64,000 nt of DNA. It comes from Paralichthys olivaceus (Eukaryota > Chordata > Actinopteri > Pleuronectiformes > Paralichthyidae). Location of the stretch: positions 3,384,361 to 3,448,360 of the forward strand of contig NC_091097.1 of NCBI RefSeq assembly GCF_024713975.1, in the 5' to 3' direction. The position numbers and the translations under genes are program-made. Positions 1-14,000 of the stretch are shown piece by piece (position 1 is the stretch's first letter; each line of letters starts with the position of its first letter). The notes beneath the pieces are model-generated. The model was not told the origin of the DNA and searched no databases. It saw only the letters and a program-made list of their open reading frames with translations.

Positions 1-192
1 TCTCAGGTCAGTTCTCGGTCCCGACACTGGACCACCGGGGGCCATGTTTGGGAATGTTTGTTGGGTCAGAGGTTTGTGACTTCACGGTTTGTTTGCGATG
101 TGAAAACAAGTTGTGTCAATGTGTACTTTCTTTATTTGTTTTAATTTTCAAAGTGAATATCTCGCAAGTCTTAAATTTGCCTCGTGAATAAA
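1..192 (+). other. possible 3' UTR tail of an upstream gene
   Basis: No reading frame here looks coding. AATAAA at 187-192 could be the poly(A) signal of a gene whose body lies left of the window. In human the gene upstream of OSBPL7 in the same orientation is MRPL10, so its 3' UTR would be expected on this side. That is inference from gene order only; nothing in these bases identifies the gene. Confidence 0.2.
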
Positions 193-3100
193 ACCTTTGC
201 CGAGCTTTGGACTGAGCGTGTCGCTTATTAACTCGACATGTCGTCATTTGGTTTATATTGTGTGTTATGTGGTTTTTGTTTAATTCAGTGATGCTATGAG
301 GTGAATCCATTTAAACGCACACTTGTTAGGTCTTCGCGAACTGAGGCCATGTGGCTGAAAGCCCGTGAATGTGTGGGCTCATGGTGCAGGTGCTGGCGGC
401 GGAACAAGCTCACTAATTATGGACACTAACAAGTATAATGAAACGGAATATTAAATAATGATATAATATAAAAAAGTTGCCTACTTTTCATCATATCACC
501 CATAACTTTCTCATATTGTTTTTTTTAATTTTTATTATCTTTATGATGTGACAAATACATTTCATCTCAGGCTTAATCATGGTGACCCCCCCCCCCCCCA
601 TGGTCTGTGTGGAGCTCCAGAATATTTTATTGTAGAAATTAAAAGAAAGTAAAATGGACTCCCTCTCATACGTAACTTAAATTTACAAAACTTGACAAGT
701 GTTTAAAGTCTCTAAGTGAACTCCATGTCGTAGACTCTGACAGGATCTCCAGCTGGAGTGAAAGTGGTGAGGGTATACTGTATGTAGTGATGGCGAGATG
801 AAGCTACATGATATGTTACTAGGGACATGTAACATGTAAAATAGGGACTACATTTTATTCATTTTTATTTAAAATAACAACTTTTCCACAGTGCTTGGAC
901 TCAGGTGGTGTTTTTTTTAATTTTTTAGATGTCACCTGCTTTAGAAAATATCCTTTCACAGGGCACAGATGAAGCTGGGGTACAAAGACTGGGGGGGAAA
1001 TCTCTTTCTTGCTGGTTCCATCACATAAAAAAGAAGCTTGAATAGATTTCAAACAAACACACAATAAAGTCCCAAGTCCACAAAATGTGATGGGGGATCC
1101 ATTGCGTTTCGCTGCCCCAAACCTGCGAACCATTTCCTGAATTACTCAGGACACATGCTTCAAAGCCTCGACAAAGAAGGACACATCACTAGTGTTTTGG
1201 TGCCCCCTGACTTTTTACAATGCACATATCTGTAATCTGGGAAATTAAGTGATAACATGCATGTAGGGTATAGTGTAACAAACTCTATCAACTGCATTGA
1301 GGTTGGGCTCGGATTGAAAAATGTGCCCCGAGACACACTATATGATATGTAACTGCGATGTCCTCTGAAGAGTTTCGCTGCTCCTCCACCCTGATGTGTC
1401 ATTCCGAGAAGGATGACACAGACGAGCAAGACGATCACTTTACCACTGTCTCTTCTTACATGTTTTTGTGATTAAACATAGTTTCAGGTCCAGTTGGGAG
1501 TTTCTCCTGATGAAAGATCGCACAGTGCAGTAAGTGACCCTCCTGTGGTTACAACAACTACAAGACATCCAATCATAAGACGGCCTCTTATCGTGTGAAC
1601 TGCGAAGCGATATAACAAGTCTTTTAGCTTAACAGCTGTAATCAGAGCCAGCAAGTTCAAAACAAATGAGGTGTTGGTAAGTTCAAGAATTCAGTTATAA
1701 AAGAAACATTTTTCTTCAATATTAAGGACTTTTGAAAGTATTGAAAATCCTAAATGGAGTTTATGATACTTCCAGAATTAAGCACTAGACTTCCTCCTCC
1801 TATCTTGCAGGACAAAACTGCTACCAGAGCTCTTGTGTTTGGTTATGTACCTTGAGAGAATTGCCATCAGTCACCTGTGGACAAACAGCCTGTGCATGTT
1901 GTTCTGGCACATTCCTGGAAGAAGGGAGGCAGAGAGGAGAGAGAACCAGTTTGTTCACGTCTCAGCATAGGCATGTACATATTGTTCTAGACAGTACTTG
2001 TCTTTAATAACATGTTCTTGGTACAGTGTTTGTGCATCTGACCTTCAGTTACTATAGCTACCATGGTTGTCTCTTGCCTCCTATGTTGACCTGTAGATTG
2101 TTCTGGTCTACCATCAAGTGAAGTGTCTTCATTTCACAGATTGCTTATTGTTGTTAAGAGGAAGCAGGGTATGTCATGTAGGAGGTGTGAACAGGATACT
2201 GTGCAAATAGTTTATCACCATTGGGGGGGGGGGGCTTTCCTAAATGTATATATTAATATTGTGCTACTATAAATATTAATGTATTGCTCATCATGTCAAA
2301 CAACATAACCCTCACTTAGGGTGGGGCGATATGACAAATCTCATAACAGATGATCAGGGTAAGTTTACAATTCCTGGGAAGATAAAGCATATTTACTTTA
2401 AAATGTAATGTAAATTTTACTTTAAATTTGTTCCTGTTTCAATTCTAAGTTTTCTGCCCTGTCAGACTTTTCATACCAAAACCATTTCAATGGGACAGGA
2501 TAAGGGTTGTGCGATATTTATTGTCTACGATAATATCTTAATTGTTGTTTTAGCGATGTGCGGGCTGATGTTGTCGATTAATGGATAAAGCCACACGGAG
2601 CGTGTGCCCCTCTCCACCAGCCCGTGAGTGAGGGAGAGAGAGTCAGGTGCCTCGCACGACCTCCACAGGCTGAGCCTGCCTTCTCATTCACGGTGTGTGT
2701 GCGTGGGTCTCATTCACCCACTTGTTCCGGACAGAGAGCCGGGCTGTTATTGGTTAATTATTGTTATCGGCAAAATATCGATATTTTTTGCCAATATCGC
2801 ACACCCCTAGAGAGAAGTATCCCTGTTTTAGATATGAGCTCCTTGTTTTGTCTTGGCTGGTCTGAGTTCTCTATCATGTTCATTTCTAATGCCATGAAAT
2901 TAAAAATGCAACATAAAACAAAAAGATTGACTGATAGATGGTGAGCCATTGTTTGACGACGATGATGAATTGTTTGAGACAGTGTCACTATGCAGCATTT
3001 CCGCTTTGCTACCTTTTTGTTTACTAGGCAGTATGTAGGTCATCCAGACCTGATGGACCCATGATGGTGCACATCAGAGATGAATGGTGCATTTATGCAA

Positions 3101-5086
3101 TGCATTCCAGCACATTCAAATTGAAATAAAATAATGAATACTATATCACATTGCTACACAAGCATTTTGTGACTTTTACATATGACAGTTCCCTCCTGCT
3201 TGAGGAGGCATTCCCTGAGCGTAAACAAGAAGGAAAAATAAGCAGTCATTAGGTCTAATGCATGAATGAAGTCACAGACTGTACGCATGTACCGAACGAA
3301 TGCGAGTACACATGCAGAACTTATTTGTGTGCCTAAGGGTCTCAAACTAAATGCGTGTCACAAACTCTAGAGTGAATCAAACAAACCCAAATAACACTTA
3401 ATTTTATTTCAGGTCCTGATAACTTCTGATTAGTAATGATGTAAGCCTTACTGTGTTTCAATCCAATTGTTTGAAAAGATAGGAATGTTACACATGACAG
3501 CACATTTAAACATTGAGCAACGAGATGCCTCGATGAGTTCATAGCATTCTTGACTGAATTTTACAACTGTCACAAGACTGTCACTGTCTGTTATACCTGG
3601 GTTATTTTTATTTAGACTTTAAAGTATAGATGTCCATCCAAAAAAGATGACAGATGGAGATCAATTAGTGGGCAGTGTTTTTTTTTTTTTTGGTGACAGT
3701 TTAAGGGAATAAGGGCTTGTCCAGCTGGGATCTCTGAGAAAGGTGATTTCTGAAATACCTACCAAATAGCAGATAAAGAAATGGTCACTTGTAAGAGTTG
3801 AGTTGTAGATGGAAGCCTCGTCAATGTCTTCAATTTCACATAGTTGTATCACAATAATTTCCTACAGTCTCGGTTTGCAATTAAAATTCCTTAATGTGGT
3901 GCATCATGTTTATGCTTTATCTATGCACGGTAGACTCGTGAGCACGGCCGTGTATTCAGTAAGTATTCTGACCCTTCACATCTTGAAATTGACACGTTTT
4001 ATGCGTAAATGTTTGATATCTTCCTACGAGGTGCATTCACTGACCCTCGGGACACACCATCGTGGTGCTATGTCCACTAGCTTAGCCACTTCCAGAGGAC
4101 ATTTAGGCTTAAAACATTGTGTAAATGACCTCCTTTCGAGTCAATTATGAATGCCGGGGCTTGTGGACACTTTGTTGACACCACACAGGCAGTATAGGGG
4201 CATGTTATGTTTTCTGGACATCCATTTTATGTTTCTCATGGGGTTTTGCATCACACAGCCCTAAAAGGTAATTTGTCAGTCAATGTGTACCACCATACTT
4301 AGCATTCCATGTCACAAACGTTTTACATTTCGACTCTGTAACGAAGCTATGTAAGAGTCTTAATGATGTGTAGTGAATGCAGGGAATGTTGTGGCCTTCA
4401 GCTCACAGCATCCTCAGGCTGTCATAATGCACCATAATACTGATGTTAAAGTCAATTTTGAACTGGATGCTCCCTAGCATAGCAAATGAAATACAAAAAT
4501 AAAATCAGTAGAGCCGCTGTAGATTAAGATGTTTTATTTTTTTCTAATCTGTGCTTAGTATTATGAAATGAAGCTCTTGAGGCAGCTTGTAGACCTTATT
4601 GTTCCCCTCCACCTGCAGCAATACAATACCTGAATACCTGGCATTATTGGAATTGTACATTTTCACTCTTTGGAAAAAAATGTGTACATATTTACGAAGC
4701 CTTTTATTCTCTAATCGTCCCATTGTCAGCAGCTCACTTGGGTTCCTACTGAGGAGAGAAATCTTTTGAAATGCCGAAAAAACATTTTAACAAAGGCTCA
4801 GTGATTTTCTGAAATATTTGGACACTGTAGTATTGAACAAACTTTACTGCAATAGGAGTTAAAAGCAACTTTTTTGAACTATTTTAAGTGGTGGATTAAT
4901 CCACAATTTGCAATTATGGGTATTTCTGACAGTTTAGTAAAAATGTCCTTATTTAAATGCTGAACACGGCAATGTGCAGGTAGTATTGATAATGAAATCC
5001 AAATTTCAGCTTAAGTTTATAATGTGCATCAAATGTAACAACAGATCTGCTGTACAACTTTTCCATGTGATCACAGAGCTGGCAGG
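193..5086. other. intergenic DNA, no gene seen
   Basis: AT-rich, with homopolymers (C-run near 589-599, G-run near 2,224-2,233) and scattered transposon remnants. Frames up to 113 codons exist, but none has splice context, codon bias or a recognisable domain. GGGGCGATATG near 2,321-2,335 and GGGCGGGTGATATGG near 5,551-5,565 resemble half ends of the hAT-type element annotated at 2,503. Confidence 0.6.
2503..2809. mobile_element. hAT-like MITE with inverted ends
   Basis: The left end reads AGGGTTGTGCGATATTTATTG and the reverse complement of the right end reads AGGGGTGTGCGATATTGGC, giving imperfect terminal inverted repeats of about 20 bp. At about 307 bp with no coding capacity it is a non-autonomous element. 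The GTGCGATAT end motif is typical of fish hAT-type MITEs. No clean 8-bp target duplication was found, so the exact ends are uncertain. Confidence 0.55.
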
Positions 5087-5418
5087 CCTGTCTGGCTAGG
5101 TAGAGAGAGTATTGCTTTACTTTCAGCCCCGCCCAGATACCTGCAGGGTTCGATCTGCACTTGTCTGACGAGCACATCCTCAGTGAGGCGTGGCGCTGCT
5201 CTGTCTAACACAGAGAAGAGCTGAGCAGAGTTTTACAAAGGACACTTAGATGCTGAAGGAGACGTGAAAAGAAATTCCCACTGTGGAGTACTTTTCTTTT
5301 TCTTTTAAGAAACTTTGAGGGGAATTTTACAGCTTTACAATTATTCTTGAGCGAAAGCTGAAGTGATTTCATGTGGACCATTGGGGAAGCAGCTTGTTGA
5401 GACATCACGCCATCAGAG
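5087..5418 (+). other. possible non-coding first exon of osbpl7
   Basis: The acceptor at 8,021/8,022 shows osbpl7 must have an upstream exon. This stretch is locally GC-richer, starts near CCCCGCCC (5,128-5,135), and ends at CATCAGAG followed by GTGTGT, an acceptable donor at 5,418/5,419. No transcript data support it and the start is arbitrary. Other upstream donors could serve equally well. Confidence 0.2.
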
Positions 5419-8021
5419 GTGTGTTTCTTCTGTTACTGTGCTACGTAGACTTTACTGACTTTAAGTGCTGATGAACTTATTACTTGGTTTTATGTGCTAG
5501 TCTTCACTTTTACTACTTGCTGTTATACACTTTTTCATTCATACATAGTAAGGGCGGGTGATATGGCACGTGATGAATGAAATGTTAAAATGTCAGTACA
5601 TTTAATTAAGTTTTAACCAAGGTTGACCACAATGACATCATTTACTAAGACACTATATCATTATTGTTATAGCAAAATCTCTGAAGGTGGACAAATTTAT
5701 GCAGTTGCATTTGTATATATTTGTAATTTATACATTTGTTCAAATGTAGCTCAGGGCTGCAGTTCAGTTCTCTTTCTGGACTCTGGAAGATATTTGATAA
5801 TGCAGTGACAAGTTAACCAATTATCAAGTGGGAAATGAAGAACTGATTGTTTAGTTCAGGAGTAGCAGCTTAATGGAAGCGGATCATTGCAACACAACCT
5901 GTGATCTTGTGAGAACTGCCGGCAGCCATCAACATCAAACCTCCACTGGTCAGGCTATTCAAAGCTTTACACTGGATTGTCAACAGCAAACTCTTCCTCT
6001 TACAGGCCATTGTCACCTGCTGAATGAGAGCAGTGAATGCTAGCAGTTGAGGGGGGTGGTGTGTTTCCTTTTATTTTTCAAGAGGAGCAGGAAGAGCCAC
6101 TATATTTGCAATGAGCTATTTGTTTACTATTGCTTCATCCTTATTTTGCATGTATTTATGTCCGTTTGTCTTGTGTCTTTCTACATTAACACTTAGATTT
6201 TGGTAGTTGTTTACTTCACTTTTAAAAATGTCTTACATTTGAAGTTACAGGCTTCATGTTGCATACTTATCTTTTCGGTTGAACTGACTTTGTTTGAATT
6301 ATAAAACCCAATACATACTGAATAAGGTTTACAAGTAAAATGGTCTGCTGTCTGACAAATGTAGTGGTTTAATACCTTCACATTTGCCTTCATTGAAGTA
6401 TATTTCATTTAACAGTGTTGAGCTTGGTGAGATTAAGACACAAAGAACAATTTATGATTAAAACATAGAGATATGAAGGGAGGATAATAAACGTGACATA
6501 TGGCAGGGTGCAAGATCAACAGACAAAATGACAATAATCCAAACATTATTAAAATAGATTTTCTTGTTACTGTATCTCAAGTCAGTGCATTCACGTGAAG
6601 CACACCGTGTACTCATCAGCACAACGCCTAAATTCCAATAGGGAAGTGCTGTTCGAAAACAAACACTGTTGTGTACGCAACGGAAATGACAAGCGCAACA
6701 TGTGACCGCCATTGTTGGCTGCCAAAATATCTGCCGGCTGCTTGGCTACTTAGCCCTGAAATTTCAAGAATTTCTAACCTCTGGCACCATTTTCACAGAA
6801 AATGTGTTGTTTGCTGCATGCTGCTGCATAGCTATGATGTCGATTGTCGAGACTCAAGTTCACCATCACGTGTCCCACGTATCGCCATGTTTGTCAGGGT
6901 GAAGGCCCTCATGCACTGAGGAGGGCCTGTGAGCATGGAAATACAAAGCCCACAAGTGGCTGTACCAACAAAGTGATACTTCTTTTTTTTTTTTTTTTTT
7001 TACAGTGGAATTGTCCTAAATAGTGCTGCACCTATCAATTATTTTTTGAATAATTATATTTATCAAAAAAATTTTTTTTTTAAGTAATTTTCTGGATAAA
7101 TATCAAAACACTGTGTAAATTCAACTTTCGCAGTCTATCAAAAAAATCATATTACAGTAAAATTGGTCTGAGTAATGATGAAACTTTAAACTGAAGTTAC
7201 AATAAACTTTTTTAACAGGAATACTTCATCTCTCTAAAAATATAATAATGAAATAAATGATATTTTACTGTTTCATGTAAAATAACGTTTGCATTTAAGA
7301 ACAAAACAGAGATATTGAAAAAGGAGTCTCAAAATAATGTGCTTAATTTTAGAAGAAAAAAAATAATTTGAGTTTCCCCATTTTTTTCTTAATATATAAC
7401 TCAGGGTTTCCCACAGCGCTTTATAGTTAAGGCGGTCGCCTTGACAACAACGGCCCCCTGCCTTGACTATGTCCCCCCGAAAATAAATAAATAAATATTC
7501 CGCATCCCCACATGCATAGACAGTAGGTTAAAATAAGGCTGCATCGCAATGAGGCAGAATAGCGGCATCTGTAGGTTAAATATGTTAAGCCATCTATCAT
7601 CTGCTGTAACTGCGTGGCAAGGCCAACATTTCTTTTTTATCGGGAAAGAAGCTAAATCCGACAACCGAATAGCATGCCTGCCGTCGTCGTGGGAACTGCA
7701 GTGCCACGCCGTTCTTGTTCAGTGAGACAAGTAAACTCTACCGTGTGCTGCCAGGATTAACTCCTTTATCTTATGGTAAAGAGCAGTGCAGGTTAAAATG
7801 AGACTAATGTAATATGGAGCAGGAGTGGATGAATCTGGTTAAAGAGTTTTAAGCCTGGAACAAAGGATGAGTTGATGAATGAAATGAATTGTGACCATGA
7901 AACATTTGATTCAGAGCAAAAAACTATTAGAAAAGTGAAAAAAGGCAAAAGTATAAGACTGTGTCCATAATTGTTTTGGATGATTGATTCATCACTGTAC
8001 TATTCTTGTTGATCTCTACAG
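5419..8021. other. non-coding DNA upstream of osbpl7
   Basis: This is either intron 1 of osbpl7 or intergenic. It contains a T-run near 6,983-7,002, very AT-rich sequence to about 7,400, and one hAT-like element end at 7,402. A CpG-bearing patch at 6,590-6,720 includes GCCATTGTTGG, a YY1-like motif. No coding exon was found. Confidence 0.5.
7402..7500. mobile_element. hAT-type transposon end fragment
   Basis: CAGGGTTTCCCACAG at 7,402-7,416 is typical of the terminal repeat of fish hAT-family MITEs and is followed by a GGCGGTCGCC palindrome. I could not find the matching right end, so this is annotated as a fragment. Confidence 0.4.
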
Positions 8022-8074
8022 ACCCAATTACTTTGCCATGAGACACGTCCTGCCCTGAAGATCCATTGATTCGA
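8022..8074 (+). promoter_or_regulatory. osbpl7 5' UTR segment with short uORF
   Basis: Exonic leader between the acceptor CTCTACAG/ACCC and the presumed start codon. It holds a 6-codon upstream ORF (ATG 8,038, stop TGA 8,056-8,058) in better start context (GCC before the ATG) than the main ATG at 8,075, which has C at -3. Leaky scanning or reinitiation would therefore be needed. Alternatively, another upstream exon supplies a different N-terminus. Confidence 0.45.
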
Positions 8075-11000
8075 ATGCAACAATATCCTTATCCCTTTAC
8101 ACCAATGGACCCTCAGGTGTGCCCCCTCCGTCAGAACAGCAGCCAGTCTCTGATTAGCCTCGACAGGTCCCCCGCCAGCACTTTTAAACCTGGCCACTCA
8201 CGGAGCAGCAGCACTGGCTCCTCCAAACATTCAAAGCAGGTAACCAGTCTAAAGAGGAAAAACAAACATTTAAGTACAACACCCTAAAGCCTATACTCAC
8301 CTGTTTACTGTATTTTATTGTATTTTGCACCATTTTGGCTACTTACAAATTCATTGTTTCCCATATATTTGAGTTGTCTTTCTGTTCTTAAAATGTAAAA
8401 AGTTAAACAGACTGGCCTCGCTTCAGCTTGCGCAGCCACATTCCTACAACGGGTCGACGCATGTTGCGCAAATTTATGTATTTACGTAATCGATGACGTC
8501 GAGGCTTCGTCCCAGCCTTTCCTGTAGATTTTTTTCAGACATTGGAAAGGCATTGGATGAAATCTAAATAGTGATGACTGTAGTTTATCAAATTCAGATT
8601 TTTTTCACTATTAATATTCACTCCTCCATTGACATGGTGACAGTGGTGAGTGAATTTAAATTTCTGGGTGAGCTGTCCCTTTAATGTTCGTCCATACAGG
8701 TTGTCCTTTAACCCGGCTCTTACTGGTTAAATGTGATTTATCAAATTCTGTTGTCTCAGAATATGTTGACACTCATATTTAAAAGAAATCGGGTTTATTT
8801 CTTAAACATGGTTTATTTTGTGATCCCTATCTGTGTTAGTCTCGTAACTGGGAGGTGATGGAGGATTTGCAGCACCTGGATCTGTGTTCAGTTCCCAGCT
8901 CCTCTCAGGACCTTGGTATCCCTGGGATCTGTGAGGGCTACTTGATGAAGAGGAGGAAGTACCCGCTCAAAGGCTGGCACAAGGTGAGCTCAGCATGTGA
9001 ACATTTCTGTTCTGTTAAGTCAACATTGCACTGAATCATGCCTGCTGTTTTATTTTCTAACATCCCACTTTGATCGTCCTTTTCAGAGATACTTCCTTTT
9101 AGAGAGAGGAATTCTCAAGTACTCAAAAACACAGCAAGATGTAAGTGAACAGAAATGCACCTTCCTGGTCCACCAACTTGAGCACCTGTGTTCATAGATT
9201 GATTTTAGTGTGGCCTAACAGATTTCTGTAAAGTAGTTTGATAGGTGAAAAGGGCACGTATAAAAGAAGCACTATTGTCTCGTTTCAGATTCAAAGAGGG
9301 AAGCTCCATGGCTCTCTGGACATCAGTCTGGCTGTCATGTCCATTAACAAGAAGTCCAAACGTATAGACCTGGATGCTGGAGACAACCTTTACCACGTCA
9401 AGGTAACTTACACACTGAAGAGGTGGTAACACAATGTTTAGGGACACTCAAAGCATTTGACTGCAATTTACAAAATGTTTTTTGAGGAGAACTTGATCAC
9501 ATGAGCCTCATAAGTTAACCACTCTATTACCTAAGCGTTATTTGAATATAGCCACATAAAACCAAAGGGTTTTTGAAAAGCTGACACAATTGCAAAGTTT
9601 TGGAGGCACTCATTAAAAGAAAAATTTAGTTTTAATTTTAAATCATTGCCTTTTCCCCACACTTCATGAAAGCTGGCATTTAGTTAACCTAAGCCTCTTA
9701 AGCTTGGCTTACACTGTACAATTTAAGCCAGTTTTTGCCCCAAATTCTGAGAGGAGTCATACGATTTTCCACTTGGTTCTGTGTCTTTTACTGTTCAATG
9801 TACAGGGGGGAGTGAGTGTCTTGGTCTTGATGGTGCATATATATACACATATGTTGTATCCATCCAAATGTATTAAAAGATCCAAATGAAGAAATCAAAT
9901 GTTCAGTAACTCTTTCGTCTCATGTAAACATAACTGTATAACTTTCTGCTTGTTCCCCTCTTTTTAGTTCATGTATAAGCTCCCTTTTTCTCTCTTCCTC
10001 TCCTTTCTGTTAGGCAAAGACCCATGATATCTTCTATATCTGGTTGACCAAGCTGTGCGCCCATCGTGTATTTAGGAAAAACGAGGCGATGAGTGTCCAT
10101 CATGGTGTTCTTCATGCGCTCTCCATGGGCCAGAGTACTCTCCCAGCCATGGCCTCCCTTGCCCAGAATAGCAGAGCAACAGTAAGTCGATTCCTGCTGC
10201 AGTTAATGCAAAATTAAAGAAAACTGATTCCTGACAGATACGATTTTAGACGTGTAAGTTAAGGTACAGGATTTTCATATGAAATGTCTTTTTCTAACTT
10301 AAGGTTCCAGTAAAACAGTTTAAACAGCTAAACTCAGCACATCCCTGCTCACTAAAATGATAAATGATTACAGCTCAGGGCAAGGATGATACCTCTGCTA
10401 AGGCTTACAGTCCCCATAAATTTAATGAAGCTGCAACAACTTCCAACCACTCAGATGTAAAATCCATTAATTGGAGCTCCGATGCTCCGTTTACACATTT
10501 AATAATCCCATGCTTTCAGCCTTAATTTGTAATCCCTCGTGTTATTTGTTATAGTGATTACAGGTGCAAACACTTTTGTTGCTTTGAGGTTTGTACTTAA
10601 AGGTAGGGTTGTTGATCCCAGAAAAGCTAACGAGAGCAGGCCACACAACTTATAGAACCCAGCCCCTCCCATCAGCCCTTTCGTCTAAGCCACTCCCCCA
10701 AAACACATGAACTTGTTCTGTCTGACAACTGCTGGAGGCCGAATTTTCTGTGACTCACTCAGTAACTTCTGGCTATTGTCCGTGCCTCATTGGTGTATGT
10801 CTCTGGCTTGTGAAGACCTGTGTTAGGTGAAAACACAAGCAGGGTGCACGCAAGCAGGCAGGTCGGTTAGTGACAGAAGGGTACATCTACCAATCATATT
10901 ATTCAGACTGAAAGTTTATTACAGTTCTGTGACCGCCAAACATTTTCAGTATTTCAGAAACAACATACAATTTAACAACTCTACCTTTTAAGGGACTGTA

Positions 11001-14000
11001 TTTCAATGTTCAAAGTTTATCTCCCTTATTTCAATTCAAAACTAAATTTTTATTATTATAAGATGGTACAAATTGTATTATACCTTGTGCAAAGGTGCCA
11101 GTGTAGCAGTTAATAAGGTAAAGATATTTGCTTTCTTAATACACATACAAGTTACTCAAATTCATCTGACATTTAGGAATCTAAATCTAACAGCTTTCAT
11201 TTATTTTTATTGTGCCTGAAATTGTGATGGGTTTAATTTTCCAGCCTCCTACCTATGCAAGCTCGGCCTCAGTGTACCAAACAGAGAAGGGAAGCCCCGC
11301 CCCTGCCATCGCCTCCCACCCAGCGGTGACCAGGAAGGTGTCAGCCTGGCTGGAGCAGACCCACGACATTGATGCAACCTCTAACGGTGAGAGCCACCAG
11401 AAATCCTGATCCTCAGAGGGAAGCTTTGCTTAGTGATGGATGAACGTAACAGATGCAAATCTTTGTATGCGCTTTCGCTTGATCTCGAAATCTTTGACAT
11501 TCTGCCCCTCTCTCTGTTAGACCTCGCTCGCTGTCAGACAGAGCTGACCGAACTGGCTCAGCTAATCCAGCGACTCCATTGGCTGGAAGGAGGCCTGCCA
11601 ATCAGTAACTCAGACCTGGAGATGCGAATCAGCATGCAGGTGAGTGTTGTGGTTCCTCAGACTATTTCACTGGAAAGTAACAGTGGGGTCGGATCATTTG
11701 ACATATGTTTCACCCAAGATTGTTTATGAATCAGCTGACAATAATGACCTGAACAAGATAACACATCACTGATCCTCCATAAAAAGAATATTCAGCACCA
11801 GAAAAACTGGGTTTTGTATTTTTTTTGAGAGAGGCTCGAACAGTCTTGTCCTTGTTTCAGAATATTTCCCTGGAAAAACCCAAGAAGAAGACAGGGAAGG
11901 GGATAGGTCACTCCAGGACTTTGTCCCGTGTTGAAGCCATGGGGGGAACGGTAAGACTGACTTCACTACTTTAACTGTATGTGCTCTGTTACGATTGTTA
12001 TGATTCATGTCATAGTCCCTTGTTTTTGTTAATAAATTGAGTCCACCTCATCCTTCGTCTTCTGCTCTCAGTTCACTTCCAGCCACCTGAGCACCAATCC
12101 CAGCTGTGCTTTGGCAGCATCTGTTCAGTCTATCCCGAACTACGTCTACTCTCAGCTGTCCAACCCTCAGGTTACTTCACCCGAGGCCAAGAAACTACAA
12201 CAGGACATCTGCACTGTCTCCCAGAGGGGTACAGACTTCTGACTTGTAACAACTATATTTCTCTGAATAGCCTTGACTTGTAACAACTATATTTCTCTGA
12301 ATAGCCTTGAGTTAGTGTTTTATGGTCAATGCACATCTTACTTGATTGTTGAAATCCAATAAAATAAACAATTGATAAAGAGAAATATCAGTCAAATTTA
12401 GACACTGATCAGACAGACAGGCTGTGTGTCCATACCTTATTGGATCCCATGATTAGTAATTGCAAGTAACTTGTCTGAGACGTAATATTCTGCAGGTTTT
12501 TTCAAAATGTTTTCTCTTTGTTGCAGTTCATTTATCTCTCAGGAACATACATGAGGTTTTATCCTTGGAGAGAGAGAGACTGAGGCAGGCTTGGGCCAGC
12601 CCTGACCTGAGACAGAACACCTCCCACCAGCTTGCGACACTGTGCAGCACGCTGTCAGAGGTAACTCTCTCACACACAGACAAAACTGGGAAACAAAACT
12701 CAAACCATCCTCATTCATTTAAAATCAGATGACAACAGCATGACATGAATGAATTAGTGTTCATCCCTCTTTACCTCTCTGTTCACTTCTCCACCTGCTG
12801 GAATCCCAAAGTGGAAAAGTGGATAACCTGCGCAAAATATTAGTATCGGCCTGCAAAAAAGAATGAGGGCCAAGCCCTCACCGTCTGTAAGAGAGGTGCT
12901 GTGTGAAACTGTTTAGCAGGTTTGGGCTGTTTCTAGACAGGATAGGCATATGTTGTCCTAGGTGCGACCTGACGGAACACACCTCAAGCCTTTCTCTCCC
13001 TCTTTCCACACACAAAGACTCAATTAGAAACTGAGCAGTTCCCTCAGTCAATGTGCCTGTAAATACCTGCTGTCAAACTGACGCTGCTTCTTAACTCTTG
13101 TAGTTTGCTGTTGCATGAGGTTTCATCTCAGCTGCCTGTCTCCTTTCTTACCCTGCTTCTTAGCTCTGTATGTTTTAACAAGTGTTGATGTGACTTTGAG
13201 CTTTGCTTCGTTTGGCAGCAGCCTGTCGACCTGCATTCTCGCTTCGAGCAACACACGCCACATATAACAAGTTGCTTAAATTCCTGTTCTCTTCTCTGCA
13301 CTGAGCTTGTAGTTAGTCATTAGTGTTGATTAGATGGGGATTGCATGAAAAAAATATAATTGAATTACAAAAAAAGGATGTGGTTTCATCCTCTGGCTGC
13401 ATAAACATTTAGTTTTTGACCACGTGATGTGAGGTCTGCATGTTTTTGACCTTCTCTGCTTCCTCTTCTTGTGCCCTGCATGGCTGGTCTGGGTATGTGT
13501 GTGCATGTCCCTGCTCGTGTGTAGCTTGACATACAGTCACGTCTGACCAAAGTCCACTCGCTTTCCCTGTCCTCTGAATCTACTGAAGAATCCTTCTGCA
13601 CTGTCCGTCCAGACCAGGTGTGTACTGCATTGTGTTTGTATATGAGAGTCCATTTGTCCCTTTATATATGTCAATTTCATGACCTTGCTGTCTGCCATTT
13701 GCATTCATCCTTACCTTGCATGTAAATTATGGGAAAAGTGTTTATGATCCCAGATGCTATTGCAACAGAGCACAATCTGCTACAAGCCAATTTGAATGAG
13801 TATAGTCATGGGATTGACATGATTAGGTAAAGTGTGTGGATGTTTGGTGGGTAGTACTGGTGAGAATTGAACCTCACATCTGATCGTATGTGACAGTTGA
13901 TTGTGTCTGTCGACTGGGTCTCCTCACATGCCTGTTGGCTAGTGATCTGTCTCCTCTTTGTACTTTGCACACTGCAGAAAAATATAAGTGTATTGTAACG

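Noticed and set aside
1160-1438. Minus-strand frame starting like a signal peptide
   Set aside because: Its apparent start is GTG, not ATG. No acceptor, partner exon or known domain was found, and the rest of the frame is low-complexity intergenic sequence.
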